DNA of 64,000 bases from Ensifer sp. BR816 (GTDB lineage: Bacteria > Pseudomonadota > Alphaproteobacteria > Rhizobiales > Rhizobiaceae). Positions 33,865-43,069 of the stretch are shown here, piece after piece (the stretch's first letter is position 1; each line of letters opens with the position of its first letter). The notes under the pieces are model-generated. The model saw only the letters and a program-made list of their open reading frames with translations, searched no databases and was not told the DNA's origin. The stretch is taken from positions 4,772,799-4,836,798 of the forward strand of contig NZ_KB905370.1 of assembly GCF_000378985.1 (NCBI RefSeq). The letters are read 5' to 3'. The position numbers were made by a program, and so were the translations under genes.

Positions 33865-35016
33865 ATGCCGGACGTGACCAGGGAAATGGTTCTAGAAAAG
33901 CTGCGGAACGTGCGCGGCCCGGACATGGAAGGCAACATCGTCGATCTGGGTATGGTCTCTGACGTGTTCATCTCCGACGGCAAGGCCTATTTCTCGATCA
34001 CGGTGCCGGCCGACCGCGCGAAGGAGCTCGAACCGATGCGCGCTGCCGCCGAGAGGGTCGTGCGCGAGATCCCGGGTGTGAAGGCGGCGATGGTCGCGCT
34101 GACCGCCGACCGCAAGGCGGCACCCCAGGCTGCCCCGGTTCAGCGGCCAGCACCGCCGTCCGGGCACGCGCATCCCCCGCGACCGGCCGGAGGCGCCCCG
34201 GCAAAGGCGGGCATTCCGGGCGTCGGCGCGATCATTGCGGTTGCCTCGGGCAAGGGCGGCGTCGGCAAGTCGACGACTTCGGTAAACCTCGCCCTGGCGC
34301 TTCTGGCGAATGGCCTCAAGGTCGGGCTGCTCGACGCCGATATCTACGGCCCCTCGATGCCGCGCCTCTTGAAGATTTCCGGCCGCCCCCAGCAAATCGA
34401 GGGACGGCTGATCCGGCCGATGGAAAATTACGGGTTGAAAGTGATGTCCATGGGCTTCCTCGTCGACGAGGAGGTTGCGATGATCTGGCGCGGGCCGATG
34501 ATCCAGTCCGCTCTTCTTCAGATGCTGCGCGAGGTGGCGTGGGGCGAACTCGACGTGCTCGTCGTCGACATGCCGCCGGGCACCGGCGATGCGCAATTGA
34601 CGATGGCACAGCAGGTACCGCTCGCCGGCGCCGTCATCGTGTCGACGCCGCAGGACCTCGCTCTTGCCGACGCGCGCAAGGGCATTACCATGTTTCGCAA
34701 GGTCGAGGTTCCGGTGCTCGGAATTGTTGAGAACATGAGCTATTTCGTCGCCCCCGACACGGGCAATCGCTACGATATTTTCGGCCATGGCGGTGCCCGC
34801 AAGGAGGCCGAGCGCATCGACGTGCCCTTCCTCGGGGAGGTTCCGCTCACCATGGGAATCCGGGAAACCTCGGATGCGGGCACTCCCCTGGTGGTTTCCG
34901 ATCCCGACGGTGAGGTGGCGCACACCTACCGTGGCATCGCGACTCGGGTCTGGGAGCAAATCTCTGCCGCGGAGGGGAACAAGGGCCGTGCGATGCCGAA
35001 CATAGTCTTCGAATAG
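33865..35016 (+). CDS. mrp: Mrp/ApbC/NBP35-type P-loop ATPase, iron-sulfur carrier family
   Basis: Family members bind and transfer Fe-S clusters in the cytoplasm. The 383-residue protein has an N-terminal MIP18/DUF59 domain (about 5-80), a Pro/Ala-rich linker (85-115) and the ParA/Mrp ATPase with deviant Walker A GKGGVGKST (129-137), LDADIYGPSMPRLL, and VDMPPGTGDAQLT. The CPxC motif that normally bridges the cluster between subunits is absent: the ENMSYF segment continues VAPDTG. The start has GAGGGCGAG upstream. Confidence 0.92.
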   Translation: MPDVTREMVLEKLRNVRGPDMEGNIVDLGMVSDVFISDGKAYFSITVPADRAKELEPMRAAAERVVREIPGVKAAMVALTADRKAAPQAAPVQRPAPPSGHAHPPRPAGGAPAKAGIPGVGAIIAVASGKGGVGKSTTSVNLALALLANGLKVGLLDADIYGPSMPRLLKISGRPQQIEGRLIRPMENYGLKVMSMGFLVDEEVAMIWRGPMIQSALLQMLREVAWGELDVLVVDMPPGTGDAQLTMAQQVPLAGAVIVSTPQDLALADARKGITMFRKVEVPVLGIVENMSYFVAPDTGNRYDIFGHGGARKEAERIDVPFLGEVPLTMGIRETSDAGTPLVVSDPDGEVAHTYRGIATRVWEQISAAEGNKGRAMPNIVFE

Positions 35017-35501
35017 GCCCTCGATGAGGAGCCTAAGCGCCAAACCCCATGGCTTACCGGAAAAACAGCATAGGACTTGCCGAATTCACGAAGTCGAGTC
35101 AGGTTCTGTTCGCAACGACATCCGAGGTGCCGCATCGGACGGCATGGGGAAAAAGCATTGATTTTATCTGAGCGTTGCGCCATATGCCTGCCGCTTGCGC
35201 AGAGGCAGGCGCTCGACGCCTCTCGCCTGAGATTTCGGCCCGGACGACAGCCAAGGGGAGGTGTCGCGGGGCGGAGGTCTGCACCAGATGAATCGGCATT
35301 GTGGAAATCCTGTGGCGGCTGATCCTTCCAATCCATCATGGTTCGTCCTCATCGGTCCCATCCAGAAGGCGGCCGCATGATTTCGAGATATGGCGTCAAC
35401 GGCGAGGCCGCCGCTCTCACGGCGGTCATTGTCTCTTCGGCCGTGACACCCTTTTTCTTTTTTCGCTGGAAAGGCTGGCTCTAGGAGCCTGTTGGACAAC
35501 C
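35017..35501. other. Intergenic region mrp - kup
   Basis: These 485 bases hold one short ORF with a plausible ribosome binding site (35377-35484). I found no terminator, convincing promoter or longer gene; longer frames on either strand are Arg/Ser-rich and do not look coding. Confidence 0.4.
35377..35484 (+). CDS. Possible 35-residue single-membrane-segment peptide upstream of kup
   Basis: An ATG with AGAAGG 8 bases upstream opens 35 codons: a short polar N-terminus, a hydrophobic stretch ([17 protein letters not shown]) and a basic aromatic end (RWKGWL). It stops 17 bases before the kup start. It could be an upstream regulatory ORF or a small membrane partner of the potassium transporter. 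Codon use is only mildly GC3-rich, so a chance frame is possible. Confidence 0.3.
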   Translation: MISRYGVNGEAAALTAVIVSSAVTPFFFFRWKGWL

Positions 35502-37403
35502 ATGTCTCAGTCGTCTGCCCCTGCCGTACATGGATCCGAGAACTTGCGCCGCCTGCTCGTGCTTGGGCTTGGCTCCATAGGCGTCGTCTATGGCGACATC
35601 GGCACGAGCCCGCTCTATGCCTTTCGCGAAGCGCTGCGGCCGGTCGCGCATGACGGCGTCACCGACGCCGAGATCATCGGCCTGATTTCGATGATGATCT
35701 GGTCGCTGACAATCATCGTGACGATCAAATACGTGCTCTTTCTGTTGCGGGCCGACAACCAGGGTGAGGGCGGTACGCTTTCGCTGCTCGCCCTGCTGAT
35801 GAAGACGGCCAACGGACATGCGCCGATCCTGTTCTTCATGGGGGTCGCGGGAGCGGCGCTCTTCATCGGCGACGCGATGATCACGCCGGCGCTCTCCGTT
35901 CTCTCCGCTGTCGAGGGCCTGAAACTGGTAACCCCCGATCTGGGCGATTACGTCGTGCCGATTGCCGTGGTCATTCTGCTGCTGCTCTTTGCCGTGCAGT
36001 CGAAGGGCACGGCGGCCGTCTCGAATTTCTTCGGGCCGATCACGCTCGTCTGGTTCCTCGTCATGGGCGGCATCGGCCTCGTGCATATCGCCGACGATCT
36101 GTCGATCTTTGCTGCCTTCAATCCGATCCATGCCGCCACGTTCCTGTTCACCGAAGGCTATGTCGGCATTGTCGTACTGGGCGCGGTCTTCCTGACGGTG
36201 ACCGGAGCGGAAGCGCTCTACGCCGATCTCGGCCATTTCGGTCGCCGGCCGATCCAATGGGCCTGGTTCACCGTCGTCTTTCCGGCCTTGACCCTGAACT
36301 ATCTCGGGCAGGGCGCCTTCGTGCTCGAGCATCCGGAGGCCATGTCCGATCCGTTCTTCCTGATGTTCCCGAAATGGGCACTGCTCCCGGTGGTCATTCT
36401 CGCCACGGCCGCGACCATCATTGCCAGCCAGGCGGTTATCACCGGCGCCTTCTCCCTGACGCGCCAGGCGATCCATCTCGGTTTCCTGCCGCGCATGGCG
36501 ATTTTCCACACGTCCGAGACCCATACCGGCCAGATCTATTTGCCGAACGTCAACACGCTGCTGATGTTCGGCGTGATGGCACTGGTCTTGGTCTTCGGCT
36601 CCTCTGAATCGCTTGCGACCGCCTACGGCATCTCCGTCACCGGCGCCATGGTCGTGACGACTCTGCTCGCCTTCGAGTTCCTGCGCGCGCGCTGGAACTG
36701 GTCGGCCTGGTGGGCGGCCGCCGCTCTGCTGCCGCTCCTCGCGTTGGAAATTGTCTTCCTCGGCGCGAACATGCTGAAGATCCATGACGGCGGCTATGTG
36801 CCGATCCTGATCGCCGCGACGTTCATCATCGTCATGTGGACCTGGAAGCGCGGCACCGAGATCCTCCACGCCAAGACGCGGCATATCGACATTCCGCTGG
36901 CAAGCTTCATCAAGTCGATCGAACGCAAGAGCGAGCATGGGCCGGTCGCCGTACCGGGCACGGCGATCTTCCTCACGAGCGATCCGGATTCGACGCCCGC
37001 CGCCCTCCTGCACAACATCAAGCACAATCACGTCCTGCACCAGCAGAACTTCATCCTGACGGTGCGCACCGCCAACACGCCGAAGGTGGCCAAGGACGAG
37101 CGCGTCAGCGTCCGGCCGCTCTCGGACCGCTTCACGCTGCTCGAGATGAAATTCGGCTACATGGAGACGCAGAACGTTTCGCAGGCGCTCGGCCTCTTCC
37201 GCAAATCGGGCCTGAAGTTCGACATCATGTCGACGTCCTTCTATCTCGGCCGGCGCAAGCTCGTGCCCGACGCCCAGTCCGGTATGCCGCACTGGCAGGA
37301 TCGCCTGTTCATCGCGCTCGCCAACGCGGCCATCGATCCGTCCGACTATTTCCGCCTGCCGACCAACCGCGTCGTCGAACTCGGCTCCCACGTGATCATC
37401 TGA
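35502..37403 (+). CDS. kup: Low-affinity potassium uptake transporter Kup
   Basis: Inner-membrane K+:H+ symporter. The 633-residue protein has the family start [20 protein letters not shown], about 12 membrane segments over the first 440 residues, and a cytoplasmic C-terminal domain of about 190 residues. The start at 35502 is chosen because it precedes the conserved Kup N-terminus (MSQSSAPAV); upstream in-frame sequence does not look coding. The ribosome binding site is weak. A hairpin terminator follows. Confidence 0.95.
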   Translation: MSQSSAPAVHGSENLRRLLVLGLGSIGVVYGDIGTSPLYAFREALRPVAHDGVTDAEIIGLISMMIWSLTIIVTIKYVLFLLRADNQGEGGTLSLLALLMKTANGHAPILFFMGVAGAALFIGDAMITPALSVLSAVEGLKLVTPDLGDYVVPIAVVILLLLFAVQSKGTAAVSNFFGPITLVWFLVMGGIGLVHIADDLSIFAAFNPIHAATFLFTEGYVGIVVLGAVFLTVTGAEALYADLGHFGRRPIQWAWFTVVFPALTLNYLGQGAFVLEHPEAMSDPFFLMFPKWALLPVVILATAATIIASQAVITGAFSLTRQAIHLGFLPRMAIFHTSETHTGQIYLPNVNTLLMFGVMALVLVFGSSESLATAYGISVTGAMVVTTLLAFEFLRARWNWSAWWAAAALLPLLALEIVFLGANMLKIHDGGYVPILIAATFIIVMWTWKRGTEILHAKTRHIDIPLASFIKSIERKSEHGPVAVPGTAIFLTSDPDSTPAALLHNIKHNHVLHQQNFILTVRTANTPKVAKDERVSVRPLSDRFTLLEMKFGYMETQNVSQALGLFRKSGLKFDIMSTSFYLGRRKLVPDAQSGMPHWQDRLFIALANAAIDPSDYFRLPTNRVVELGSHVII

Positions 37404-37425
37404 CGAGCCTTCACCGAACTGCTCC

Positions 37426-37452
37426 GCATTAACCAAACATCAAGGTTAATGC
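37426..37452 (+). terminator. Putative kup terminator hairpin
   Basis: GCATTAACC (37426-37434), a 9-base loop and GGTTAATGC (37444-37452) form a perfect 9-bp stem 22 bases after the kup stop, followed by TTCATTTT. Confidence 0.5.
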
Positions 37453-37508
37453 TTCATTTTCGAGGCTCAACGAAGCGACTCCGGTCAACCGTCCGGCCGC
37501 TTCAAGTC

Positions 37509-37602
37509 CTTACAGCGCCGTGCGTCCTTTAGGACGACAAAGGTCGCTGTAAGTCTTTGAATCTACGCGTCGAGCTTTCCGAAAATCGGGTCCGATTTTC
37601 GG
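37509..37602. repeat. Sinorhizobium-type palindromic intergenic repeat
   Basis: Two hairpins in tandem: CTTACAGCG (37509-37517) with CGCTGTAAG (37545-37553), enclosing an inner CGTCC/GGACG stem, and a perfect 11-bp palindrome CCGAAAATCGG (37579-37589) with CCGATTTTCGG (37592-37602). The TACAGCG...CGCTGTA core is one I recall as a frequent intergenic repeat in Sinorhizobium genomes. It is unrelated in sequence to the RIME-like pair at 17335. Confidence 0.65.
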
Positions 37603-37696
37603 GCCGATGCGCTAGCGTCCCTGCATTGCATCTTCGGGCCGGCTTTGGAGCCGGCTTGCGAGAACGCGTGCGCGAGTGAGTGTTGCGTGGAGCGGT

Positions 37697-38881
37697 ATGG
37701 TGCGTAGTGGTCAGAAGTCGCGTCTGAAGTTTCGCATGTCCTTCTCGGCCTGGCGCGCCCCGGCGCTCATCGGCCTCGCCATTTTTCTCGGCTTTCCTTC
37801 GGTCGCCGCCTATTCGGATCTCGCCACATTTCTCTCCGGTAGCAACCGGGGCGACGGCGAGCGCTGGCGCATGTATTTGACCCGGTCGCCGGCAGGATCG
37901 GTTCACGACGTCGAAATGGTGTTCGCCGATCCGGTCACGACGGGCGGGCTCGGCGGCGGTGCCGGCATGACGCTGCCCGATGGCAGGCAGGTCGCCCTGA
38001 CCGCCGAATCAAAGCATCGGGGAGAGACGCCCGATGAGGATCGCGTCACCCGCAAGCTGAAGAAGGGCCGCATCGTTGCCGTCAGCCCGGTGACGCCGCC
38101 GAAAGACTTCAGCGCTGGCTCGATCCTTAAACGCACGAGCTTCCTGATGGAGCCGGATTTCGACGGGGCCGACAAGATGGCCTTCGCCAAGCCGAATATC
38201 AAAGGCAAGGAGATCGAGATCGCCACGGCCTTCTACCGCAAGAAGCCGCCGAAGCCGGATCCCGGCGTTTCGCCGATGCTCGCCAAGCTCGTGACGAATA
38301 GCAACGCCGACATCCTCGCAACCGCTTACGTCCGGCCGGAGCCGGACTATGCACGTCAATCGCCTTTCGATTCGATCCTTCGGGAAGACAAGAATGGCGG
38401 GCGCTTCATCCCGGACATCGCACCCGACGATCATGCCTGGGCGGCGACGGCTTTGCCGGCGACGGTCTTCAGCAAGGACGAGCAGACCTGCCTTGCCGAA
38501 GGCATTTACTTCGAAGCGCGAAGCGAATCGGTGAAGGGGCAGGCCGCGGTTGCTCAGGTGATTCTCAACCGGGTACGCAATCCGACCTATCCGAAGACCA
38601 TCTGCGGCGTGGTTTATCAAAACAAGGCCTGGCGCAACCGCTGCCAGTTCTCCTTCGCCTGCGACATGATCCGCGACCTCATCTACTCACGTTCGCATTG
38701 GAAGACGGCGAAGGAGGTCGCGATGGCCGTCACCGCCGGAAAGATATGGTTGCCGGAAGTCGGCTCTGCGACGCATTACCACGCCACCTATGTGAAGCCC
38801 GCCTGGGCGAAGACCATGAAGCGTGTGGGGCAGATCGGCCTGCACATTTTCTACCGGACCTATGGCGGCGGCTGGAGCTGA
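37697..38881 (+). CDS. Cell wall hydrolase, SleB family
   Basis: Predicted periplasmic peptidoglycan lytic enzyme. The 394-residue protein has a signal-anchor near its N-terminus (ALIGLAIFLGFPSVAAYS), a long variable central region, and a C-terminal Hydrolase_2/SleB domain (about 270-390). The domain carries the catalytic Glu context CLAEGIYFEARSES, AQVILNRVRNPTYP and CQFSFACD. The start at 37697 has GTGGAG upstream; a GTG at 37676 would add 7 residues. It follows a palindromic repeat and precedes the F0 operon promoter region. Confidence 0.88.
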   Translation: MVRSGQKSRLKFRMSFSAWRAPALIGLAIFLGFPSVAAYSDLATFLSGSNRGDGERWRMYLTRSPAGSVHDVEMVFADPVTTGGLGGGAGMTLPDGRQVALTAESKHRGETPDEDRVTRKLKKGRIVAVSPVTPPKDFSAGSILKRTSFLMEPDFDGADKMAFAKPNIKGKEIEIATAFYRKKPPKPDPGVSPMLAKLVTNSNADILATAYVRPEPDYARQSPFDSILREDKNGGRFIPDIAPDDHAWAATALPATVFSKDEQTCLAEGIYFEARSESVKGQAAVAQVILNRVRNPTYPKTICGVVYQNKAWRNRCQFSFACDMIRDLIYSRSHWKTAKEVAMAVTAGKIWLPEVGSATHYHATYVKPAWAKTMKRVGQIGLHIFYRTYGGGWS

Positions 38882-39041
38882 TCAGGGATCCTCGATTCCA
38901 CTCGACTTGTGGCTGCGAGGCGGACACGGCCCGCAAGAACGATGTCGATTCCCGTTGCAGCTTTGTCGCAGGTGTCGCAGCTTTCCCCTAAGTTACTGAA
39001 ATAATGGGTGAATATTGTCCACCCCCAATGCCCTTGCATGC

Positions 39042-39070
39042 CTTGACTATGCAGGTGCCTAAAACTATGT
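39042..39070 (+). promoter_or_regulatory. Promoter of the F0 ATP synthase operon
   Basis: CTTGAC (39042-39047), a 17-base spacer and CTATGT (39065-39070) match the S. meliloti housekeeping consensus CTTGAC-N17-CTATAT with one mismatch. It lies about 100 bases before the atpI start. Confidence 0.75.
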
Positions 39071-39169
39071 TGCGCGCGACTTCAAATGGGGCCGAACCGT
39101 GGCTAGAGCGCCGGCCGTTTGTATGACCGAGATCGCGTTCGACCGCGTGGGGCTGCAAAGGGGAGCCAT

Positions 39170-39529
39170 GTGACGGAGAAGCCGGAAGAAAGTCTGGAAG
39201 CGCGGCTGAAGCGCCTTGGCGAAGACATTGCGTCGAAGCGCGTGGATGTTTCGGACGAGGCCGAGCTCCGCAGTGCGGAGAGCCGCAAGGGCTATGCTGC
39301 AGCGATGAAGCTCTCGAGCGAGTTCATCGCCGGCATCGTGGTCGGGGCGTTCCTGGGCTATCTTTTGGACCATTTTGCGGGTACAGGGCCGTGGGGCATG
39401 ATCGTCCTCCTGCTTCTTGGTTTCTGTGCCGGCGTTTTGAACGTGCTGCGTTCTGCCGGTCTGGTGGCGACACCCGACCAGCGCGGAGGCGGCCCTGGAA
39501 GTGACAAGAAGGACGGGGACGGCGCCTGA
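39170..39529 (+). CDS. atpI: ATP synthase accessory protein AtpI
   Basis: Small membrane protein that helps assemble the c-ring. The 119-residue protein has a charged N-terminus, then two membrane segments (FIAGIVVGAFLGYLLDHF and MIVLLLLGFCAGVLNVL) separated by a short loop, the AtpI/AtpQ-type layout, and a polar C-terminus. The start is GTG at 39170 with AAAGGGGAG upstream. It is the first gene of the F0 operon. Confidence 0.9.
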   Translation: MTEKPEESLEARLKRLGEDIASKRVDVSDEAELRSAESRKGYAAAMKLSSEFIAGIVVGAFLGYLLDHFAGTGPWGMIVLLLLGFCAGVLNVLRSAGLVATPDQRGGGPGSDKKDGDGA

Positions 39530-39589
39530 GGCGTCGTCCGGAAGAACAGGGTTTCCGCTTGCGGGCGGGCAGAACGAAAGAGAAGCGCG

Positions 39590-40342
39590 GTGTCAAACGA
39601 TCCGACCCACCAGTTCCTGATCAACAAGATTGTCCCGATCGAAATTGGCGGAATTGACTTTTCCTTCACCAATGCGTCGCTGTTCATGGTGGCGACCGTC
39701 GGGGCGGCCGCAGGCTTTCTTTACCTGACGACCTCTCAGCGCGGCGTTATCCCGACGCGCATGCAGTCGGTCTCGGAGCTGTCTTACGAATTCATTGCCT
39801 CGATGCTTCGTGAAGGTGCGGGCAGCCATGGGATGAAGTTCTTCCCGATGGTCTTCTCGTTGTTCATGTTCATTCTGACGGCGAACCTGCTCGGCATGTT
39901 TCCGTATTTCTTCACGGTCACCAGCCAGATCATCGTGACCTTCGCTCTCGCCGTCTTCGTGATCGGCACGGTCCTCCTCTACGGCTTCTACAAGCACGGC
40001 CTTGGCTTCCTGAAGCTTTTTGTGCCGCATGGCGTGCCGGGCGCGCTGCTGCCGCTGGTGGTGTCGATCGAAGTCATCTCGTTCCTTTCCCGTCCCATCA
40101 GCCTTTCGGTCCGTCTCTTCGCCAATATGCTGGCCGGCCATATCACGCTGAAGGTCTTCGCAGGCTTTGTCGCCTCGCTCAGCGCCTTTGGTGCGCTCGG
40201 CATCGGTGGCGCGGTCCTGCCGCTCCTCATGACCGTCGCTCTCACCGGTCTTGAATTCCTGGTCGCCTTCCTTCAGGCCTATGTCTTTGCGGTGCTGACC
40301 TGCATGTACCTCAACGACGCTGTCCATCCCGGAAGCCACTAA
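39590..40342 (+). CDS. atpB: ATP synthase F0 subunit a
   Basis: Forms the proton half-channels next to the c-ring. The 250-residue protein has five or more membrane segments and the conserved Arg helix in [17 protein letters not shown] start at 39590 with AGAGAAG upstream. The gene precedes atpE, in the normal order. Confidence 0.97.
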   Translation: MSNDPTHQFLINKIVPIEIGGIDFSFTNASLFMVATVGAAAGFLYLTTSQRGVIPTRMQSVSELSYEFIASMLREGAGSHGMKFFPMVFSLFMFILTANLLGMFPYFFTVTSQIIVTFALAVFVIGTVLLYGFYKHGLGFLKLFVPHGVPGALLPLVVSIEVISFLSRPISLSVRLFANMLAGHITLKVFAGFVASLSAFGALGIGGAVLPLLMTVALTGLEFLVAFLQAYVFAVLTCMYLNDAVHPGSH

Positions 40343-40424
40343 GGAATAACAGTCGCTGGCTTCCGGTCGGCTCGCCGCCGGAAGCACAAATCTAGCCGCA
40401 ACACCATTTCGAAGGAGTTCAATC

Positions 40425-40652
40425 ATGGAAGCGGAAGCAGCAAAGTTCATCGGTGCAGGTCTTGCATGCCTTGGTATGGCCGGCACGGCTCTCGGCCTCG
40501 GCAACATCTTCGGCAGCTACCTCTCCGGCGCTCTGCGCAATCCGTCGGCAGCTGACGGCCAGTTCGGCCGCCTCGTATTCGGCTTCGCCGTTACGGAAGC
40601 TCTGGGCATCTTCTCGCTGCTCGTAGCCCTGCTCCTCCTCTTCGCCGTCTGA
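40425..40652 (+). CDS. atpE: ATP synthase F0 subunit c
   Basis: Proton-carrying rotor subunit. The 75-residue hairpin has two membrane helices; the first contains the glycine-rich [21 protein letters not shown], and the second has the proton-binding Glu in [13 protein letters not shown] (Glu58). AAGGAG precedes the ATG by about 8 bases, a strong site suited to a subunit needed in many copies. Confidence 0.97.
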   Translation: MEAEAAKFIGAGLACLGMAGTALGLGNIFGSYLSGALRNPSAADGQFGRLVFGFAVTEALGIFSLLVALLLLFAV

Positions 40653-40727
40653 TAACGGCTGAAGTTCCGGCCGCGATCCTACGGGGTCGCGGCCGCGCAT
40701 ATTCTTGAGTGCACCTTGGAGGTGAGC

Positions 40728-41345
40728 ATGTTTGTGACCGCGGCCTATGCCCAGCAGTCAACCACCACAGAAGGCGCTGACGCGCACGATGCCCCTGCGG
40801 CCGGTGAGGTGCACACCGAAACGGGTGTGGCCCACGAAGGCGAGCATGGTTCCGGCGTGTTCCCGCCCTTCGATTCGACCCATTTCGCTTCGCAGCTGCT
40901 CTGGCTGGCGATCACCTTCGGGCTTTTCTATCTCCTGATGTCGAAGGTCATCATTCCGCGCATCGGCGGCATTCTCGAGTCGCGTCATGACCGTATTGCG
41001 CGTGATCTCGACGAAGCATCCCGCATGAAGGGTGAGGCCGATGCCGCCATTGCGGCCTACGAGCAGGACCTGGCGAATGCCAAGGCAAAGGGCCACTCGA
41101 TCGCCGAGGCCGCCCGCGAAGATGCCAAGGGCAAGGCCAGCGCCGATCGCGCCGCTGTCGAAGCCGAACTCGCAAAGAAGATCTCTGCCGCCGAAACGCG
41201 CATTGCCGACATCAAGTCCAAGGCACTTGCCGATGTCGGCGCGATCGCCGAGGAGACGGCAACGGCCGTCGTCAAGCAATTGATTGGCGGAACCGTCACC
41301 AAGACCGAGATCGCCGCCGCGGTCAAAGCGTCGGCAGGCAATTGA
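40728..41345 (+). CDS. atpF2: ATP synthase F0 subunit b'
   Basis: Peripheral stalk subunit. The 205-residue protein has an acidic, histidine-containing N-terminal extension of about 55 residues, one membrane helix ([15 protein letters not shown]) and a long charged coiled coil. The start at 40728 has GGAGGTGAGC directly upstream. The next gene encodes the second b-type subunit, as in other alphaproteobacteria. Confidence 0.95.
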   Translation: MFVTAAYAQQSTTTEGADAHDAPAAGEVHTETGVAHEGEHGSGVFPPFDSTHFASQLLWLAITFGLFYLLMSKVIIPRIGGILESRHDRIARDLDEASRMKGEADAAIAAYEQDLANAKAKGHSIAEAAREDAKGKASADRAAVEAELAKKISAAETRIADIKSKALADVGAIAEETATAVVKQLIGGTVTKTEIAAAVKASAGN

Positions 41346-41358
41346 GGAACAACCAACC

Positions 41359-41844
41359 ATGGCTCTTGATGCGACTTTCTACGCCCTCGTCGGTCTGATC
41401 CTTTTCTTCGCCCTCATCGCCTATCTCAAGGTGCCGGGCAAGATTGCCGAAGCGCTCGATGCGCGTGCCGACAAGATCGGCAACGAACTGGCGGAAGCCA
41501 AGCGCCTGCGCGAAGAAGCGCAGAAGCTGGTTGCCGAGTACCAGCGCAAGCGCAAGGATGCCGAGGCCGAAGCCGCCGGCATCGTCGCCGCCGCCCAGCG
41601 CGAGGCGGAGATGCTGACCGCCGAAGCCAGGCAGAAGACCGAGGACTATGTCGCCCGCCGTACGGCTCTCTCTGAGCAGAAGATCAAGCAGGCCGAAAGC
41701 GACGCGATCAATGCGGTTCGCGCGACGGCTGTCGATCTCGCGATCAGCGCAGCAGAAAAAGTGCTTGCGGCCAAGACCGATGCAAGTGCTCAGCAAGCGC
41801 TTTTCAACCAGGCGCTCGGCGAGGTCAAGGGACGCCTCAACTAG
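41359..41844 (+). CDS. atpF: ATP synthase F0 subunit b
   Basis: Second peripheral stalk subunit, forming a heterodimer with b'. The 161-residue protein has an N-terminal membrane helix (TFYALVGLILFFALIAYL) and an Ala/Glu/Lys-rich coiled coil. The start at 41359 follows a GAGGAAC site; 13 bases separate it from atpF2. A strong terminator follows, ending the operon without F1 genes. Confidence 0.96.
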   Translation: MALDATFYALVGLILFFALIAYLKVPGKIAEALDARADKIGNELAEAKRLREEAQKLVAEYQRKRKDAEAEAAGIVAAAQREAEMLTAEARQKTEDYVARRTALSEQKIKQAESDAINAVRATAVDLAISAAEKVLAAKTDASAQQALFNQALGEVKGRLN

Positions 41845-41871
41845 GCTCCAAACATATCTCGTGACGTTGAG

Positions 41872-41895
41872 AGCCCCGCTTCCGCGGGGCTTTTT
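41872..41895 (+). terminator. Intrinsic terminator of the F0 operon
   Basis: AGCCCCGC (41872-41879), loop TTCC and GCGGGGCT (41884-41891), followed by a T-run to 41895: a textbook rho-independent terminator 27 bases after atpF. Confidence 0.92.
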
Positions 41896-42191
41896 CTGTG
41901 GTACGGGCGGCCGCAAAGGCAACTGCTCCAACCTGCGATGCGCGGGCCGATCGCGATGGCGGCTGTCACGATGCGGCGACCCGCATCGCCGCATTCGCAG
42001 GCATTGCCGTTCTCGGATCGGCTACAGGCGCGGCGCGCAAGAGTCCTTCAGCGCGAGCACTTGGGCTGGCTGGACACCTGCGACCAGCACAGGAATGAGG
42101 ATCAAAAACAGAGCCCTGCCGTACGGCAGCCGACGATGCGTCCCCGGGTCGGCCACGATACAAGGACAAGCCGTAGGCGAGGCGTCCTTCG
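41896..42191. other. Intergenic region between convergent atpF and rnhB
   Basis: These 296 bases hold no gene I can support. A 44-codon minus-strand frame (42022-42156, GTG start) has a signal-peptide-like stretch ALFLILIPVLVAGVQPAQVLA but no ribosome binding site. Other frames are Arg/Ser-rich. No terminator for rnhB was recognised. Confidence 0.4.
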
Positions 42192-42890
42192 TCAGGAACT
42201 GGCCTCGAGCGGTTCAGCGCTCATTGCAACGGGTTGCTCCTGGTCCTGCCGAAACGGACGGAAGCTCATGCGATGCAACGAACACGGGCCGTGGCTGTCA
42301 ATGGCGTTTCGGTGCCTGACCGTGGCATAGCCTGCGTGCATGGCAAAGCCATAGGCGGGAAAGGTCGCGTCGGCGCGGGCCATCATGCGGTCGCGTGTGA
42401 CCTTCGCGACGATGGAGGCGGCGGCAATCGATACCGATCGCGAATCTCCCTTGATGATCGCCTTTGCATGGCAGGAGATCCCGGGCGGTACATCGCGCCC
42501 GTCGATGAGCGCGAAACGGGCCGCCATCGACAGGCCGTCGATGGCGCGGCGCATGGCATCGAGGCTGGCCTTGAGGATGTCGGTCGCGTCGATATGCGCT
42601 GCGGAGGAGGAGGCAATCGATACGGTCGCGGTCGCCATGATCTCGTTGAACAGCGCTTCGCGCTGCTCGGCCGTCAGCAGTTTGCTGTCGTTGAGTCCGA
42701 CCGGCAGTGCGTCCGGGTCGAGGATGACCGCTGCTGCCACCACCGGGCCGGCGAGCGGGCCACGGCCCGCTTCGTCGGCGCCTGCGACCGGCCACCAACC
42801 GTCCCGTTGTGCAGCGATCTCGAAGCTGAAATCCGGAAGCACCGGGTCGAGTGGAAAAAGCGGGGAATCGGGCGACTTGCGACGTGACAT
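42192..42890 (-). CDS. rnhB: Ribonuclease HII
   Basis: Removes RNA from RNA:DNA hybrids and single ribonucleotides from DNA. The 232-residue protein has the active-site motif [14 protein letters not shown] with catalytic Asp and Glu, [19 protein letters not shown], and the [14 protein letters not shown] motif. An N-terminal extension of about 35 residues precedes the catalytic domain, and the length is slightly above the family mean. It lies 179 bases downstream of the radical SAM gene on the same strand. Confidence 0.95.
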   Translation of the reverse strand: MSRRKSPDSPLFPLDPVLPDFSFEIAAQRDGWWPVAGADEAGRGPLAGPVVAAAVILDPDALPVGLNDSKLLTAEQREALFNEIMATATVSIASSSAAHIDATDILKASLDAMRRAIDGLSMAARFALIDGRDVPPGISCHAKAIIKGDSRSVSIAAASIVAKVTRDRMMARADATFPAYGFAMHAGYATVRHRNAIDSHGPCSLHRMSFRPFRQDQEQPVAMSAEPLEASS

Positions 42891-43069
42891 GCGGGGGACC
42901 CTCGCATATTCGCCCGATTCCCTTCAAGCCCCCCGGTACGTGTGCGGCGGTAACCGGGAGGAAAGCCAGCGCCATCCTGAGGCAAGGGAGGCGCCGGAAC
43001 CGAAACTTGGGGTGAAACCGCCTTGATGCTCATCCTGTTGAACACGCGTCGGTGCGCGCTGGCGTCCTC

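Noticed and set aside
35481-37436. 651-codon open frame on the minus strand opposite kup
   Set aside because: Charged low-complexity translation without motifs; it mirrors the kup coding strand.
42022-42156. 44-codon minus-strand frame with a signal-peptide-like stretch after rnhB
   Set aside because: GTG start without a ribosome binding site and a mature part of only about nine residues; probably chance.
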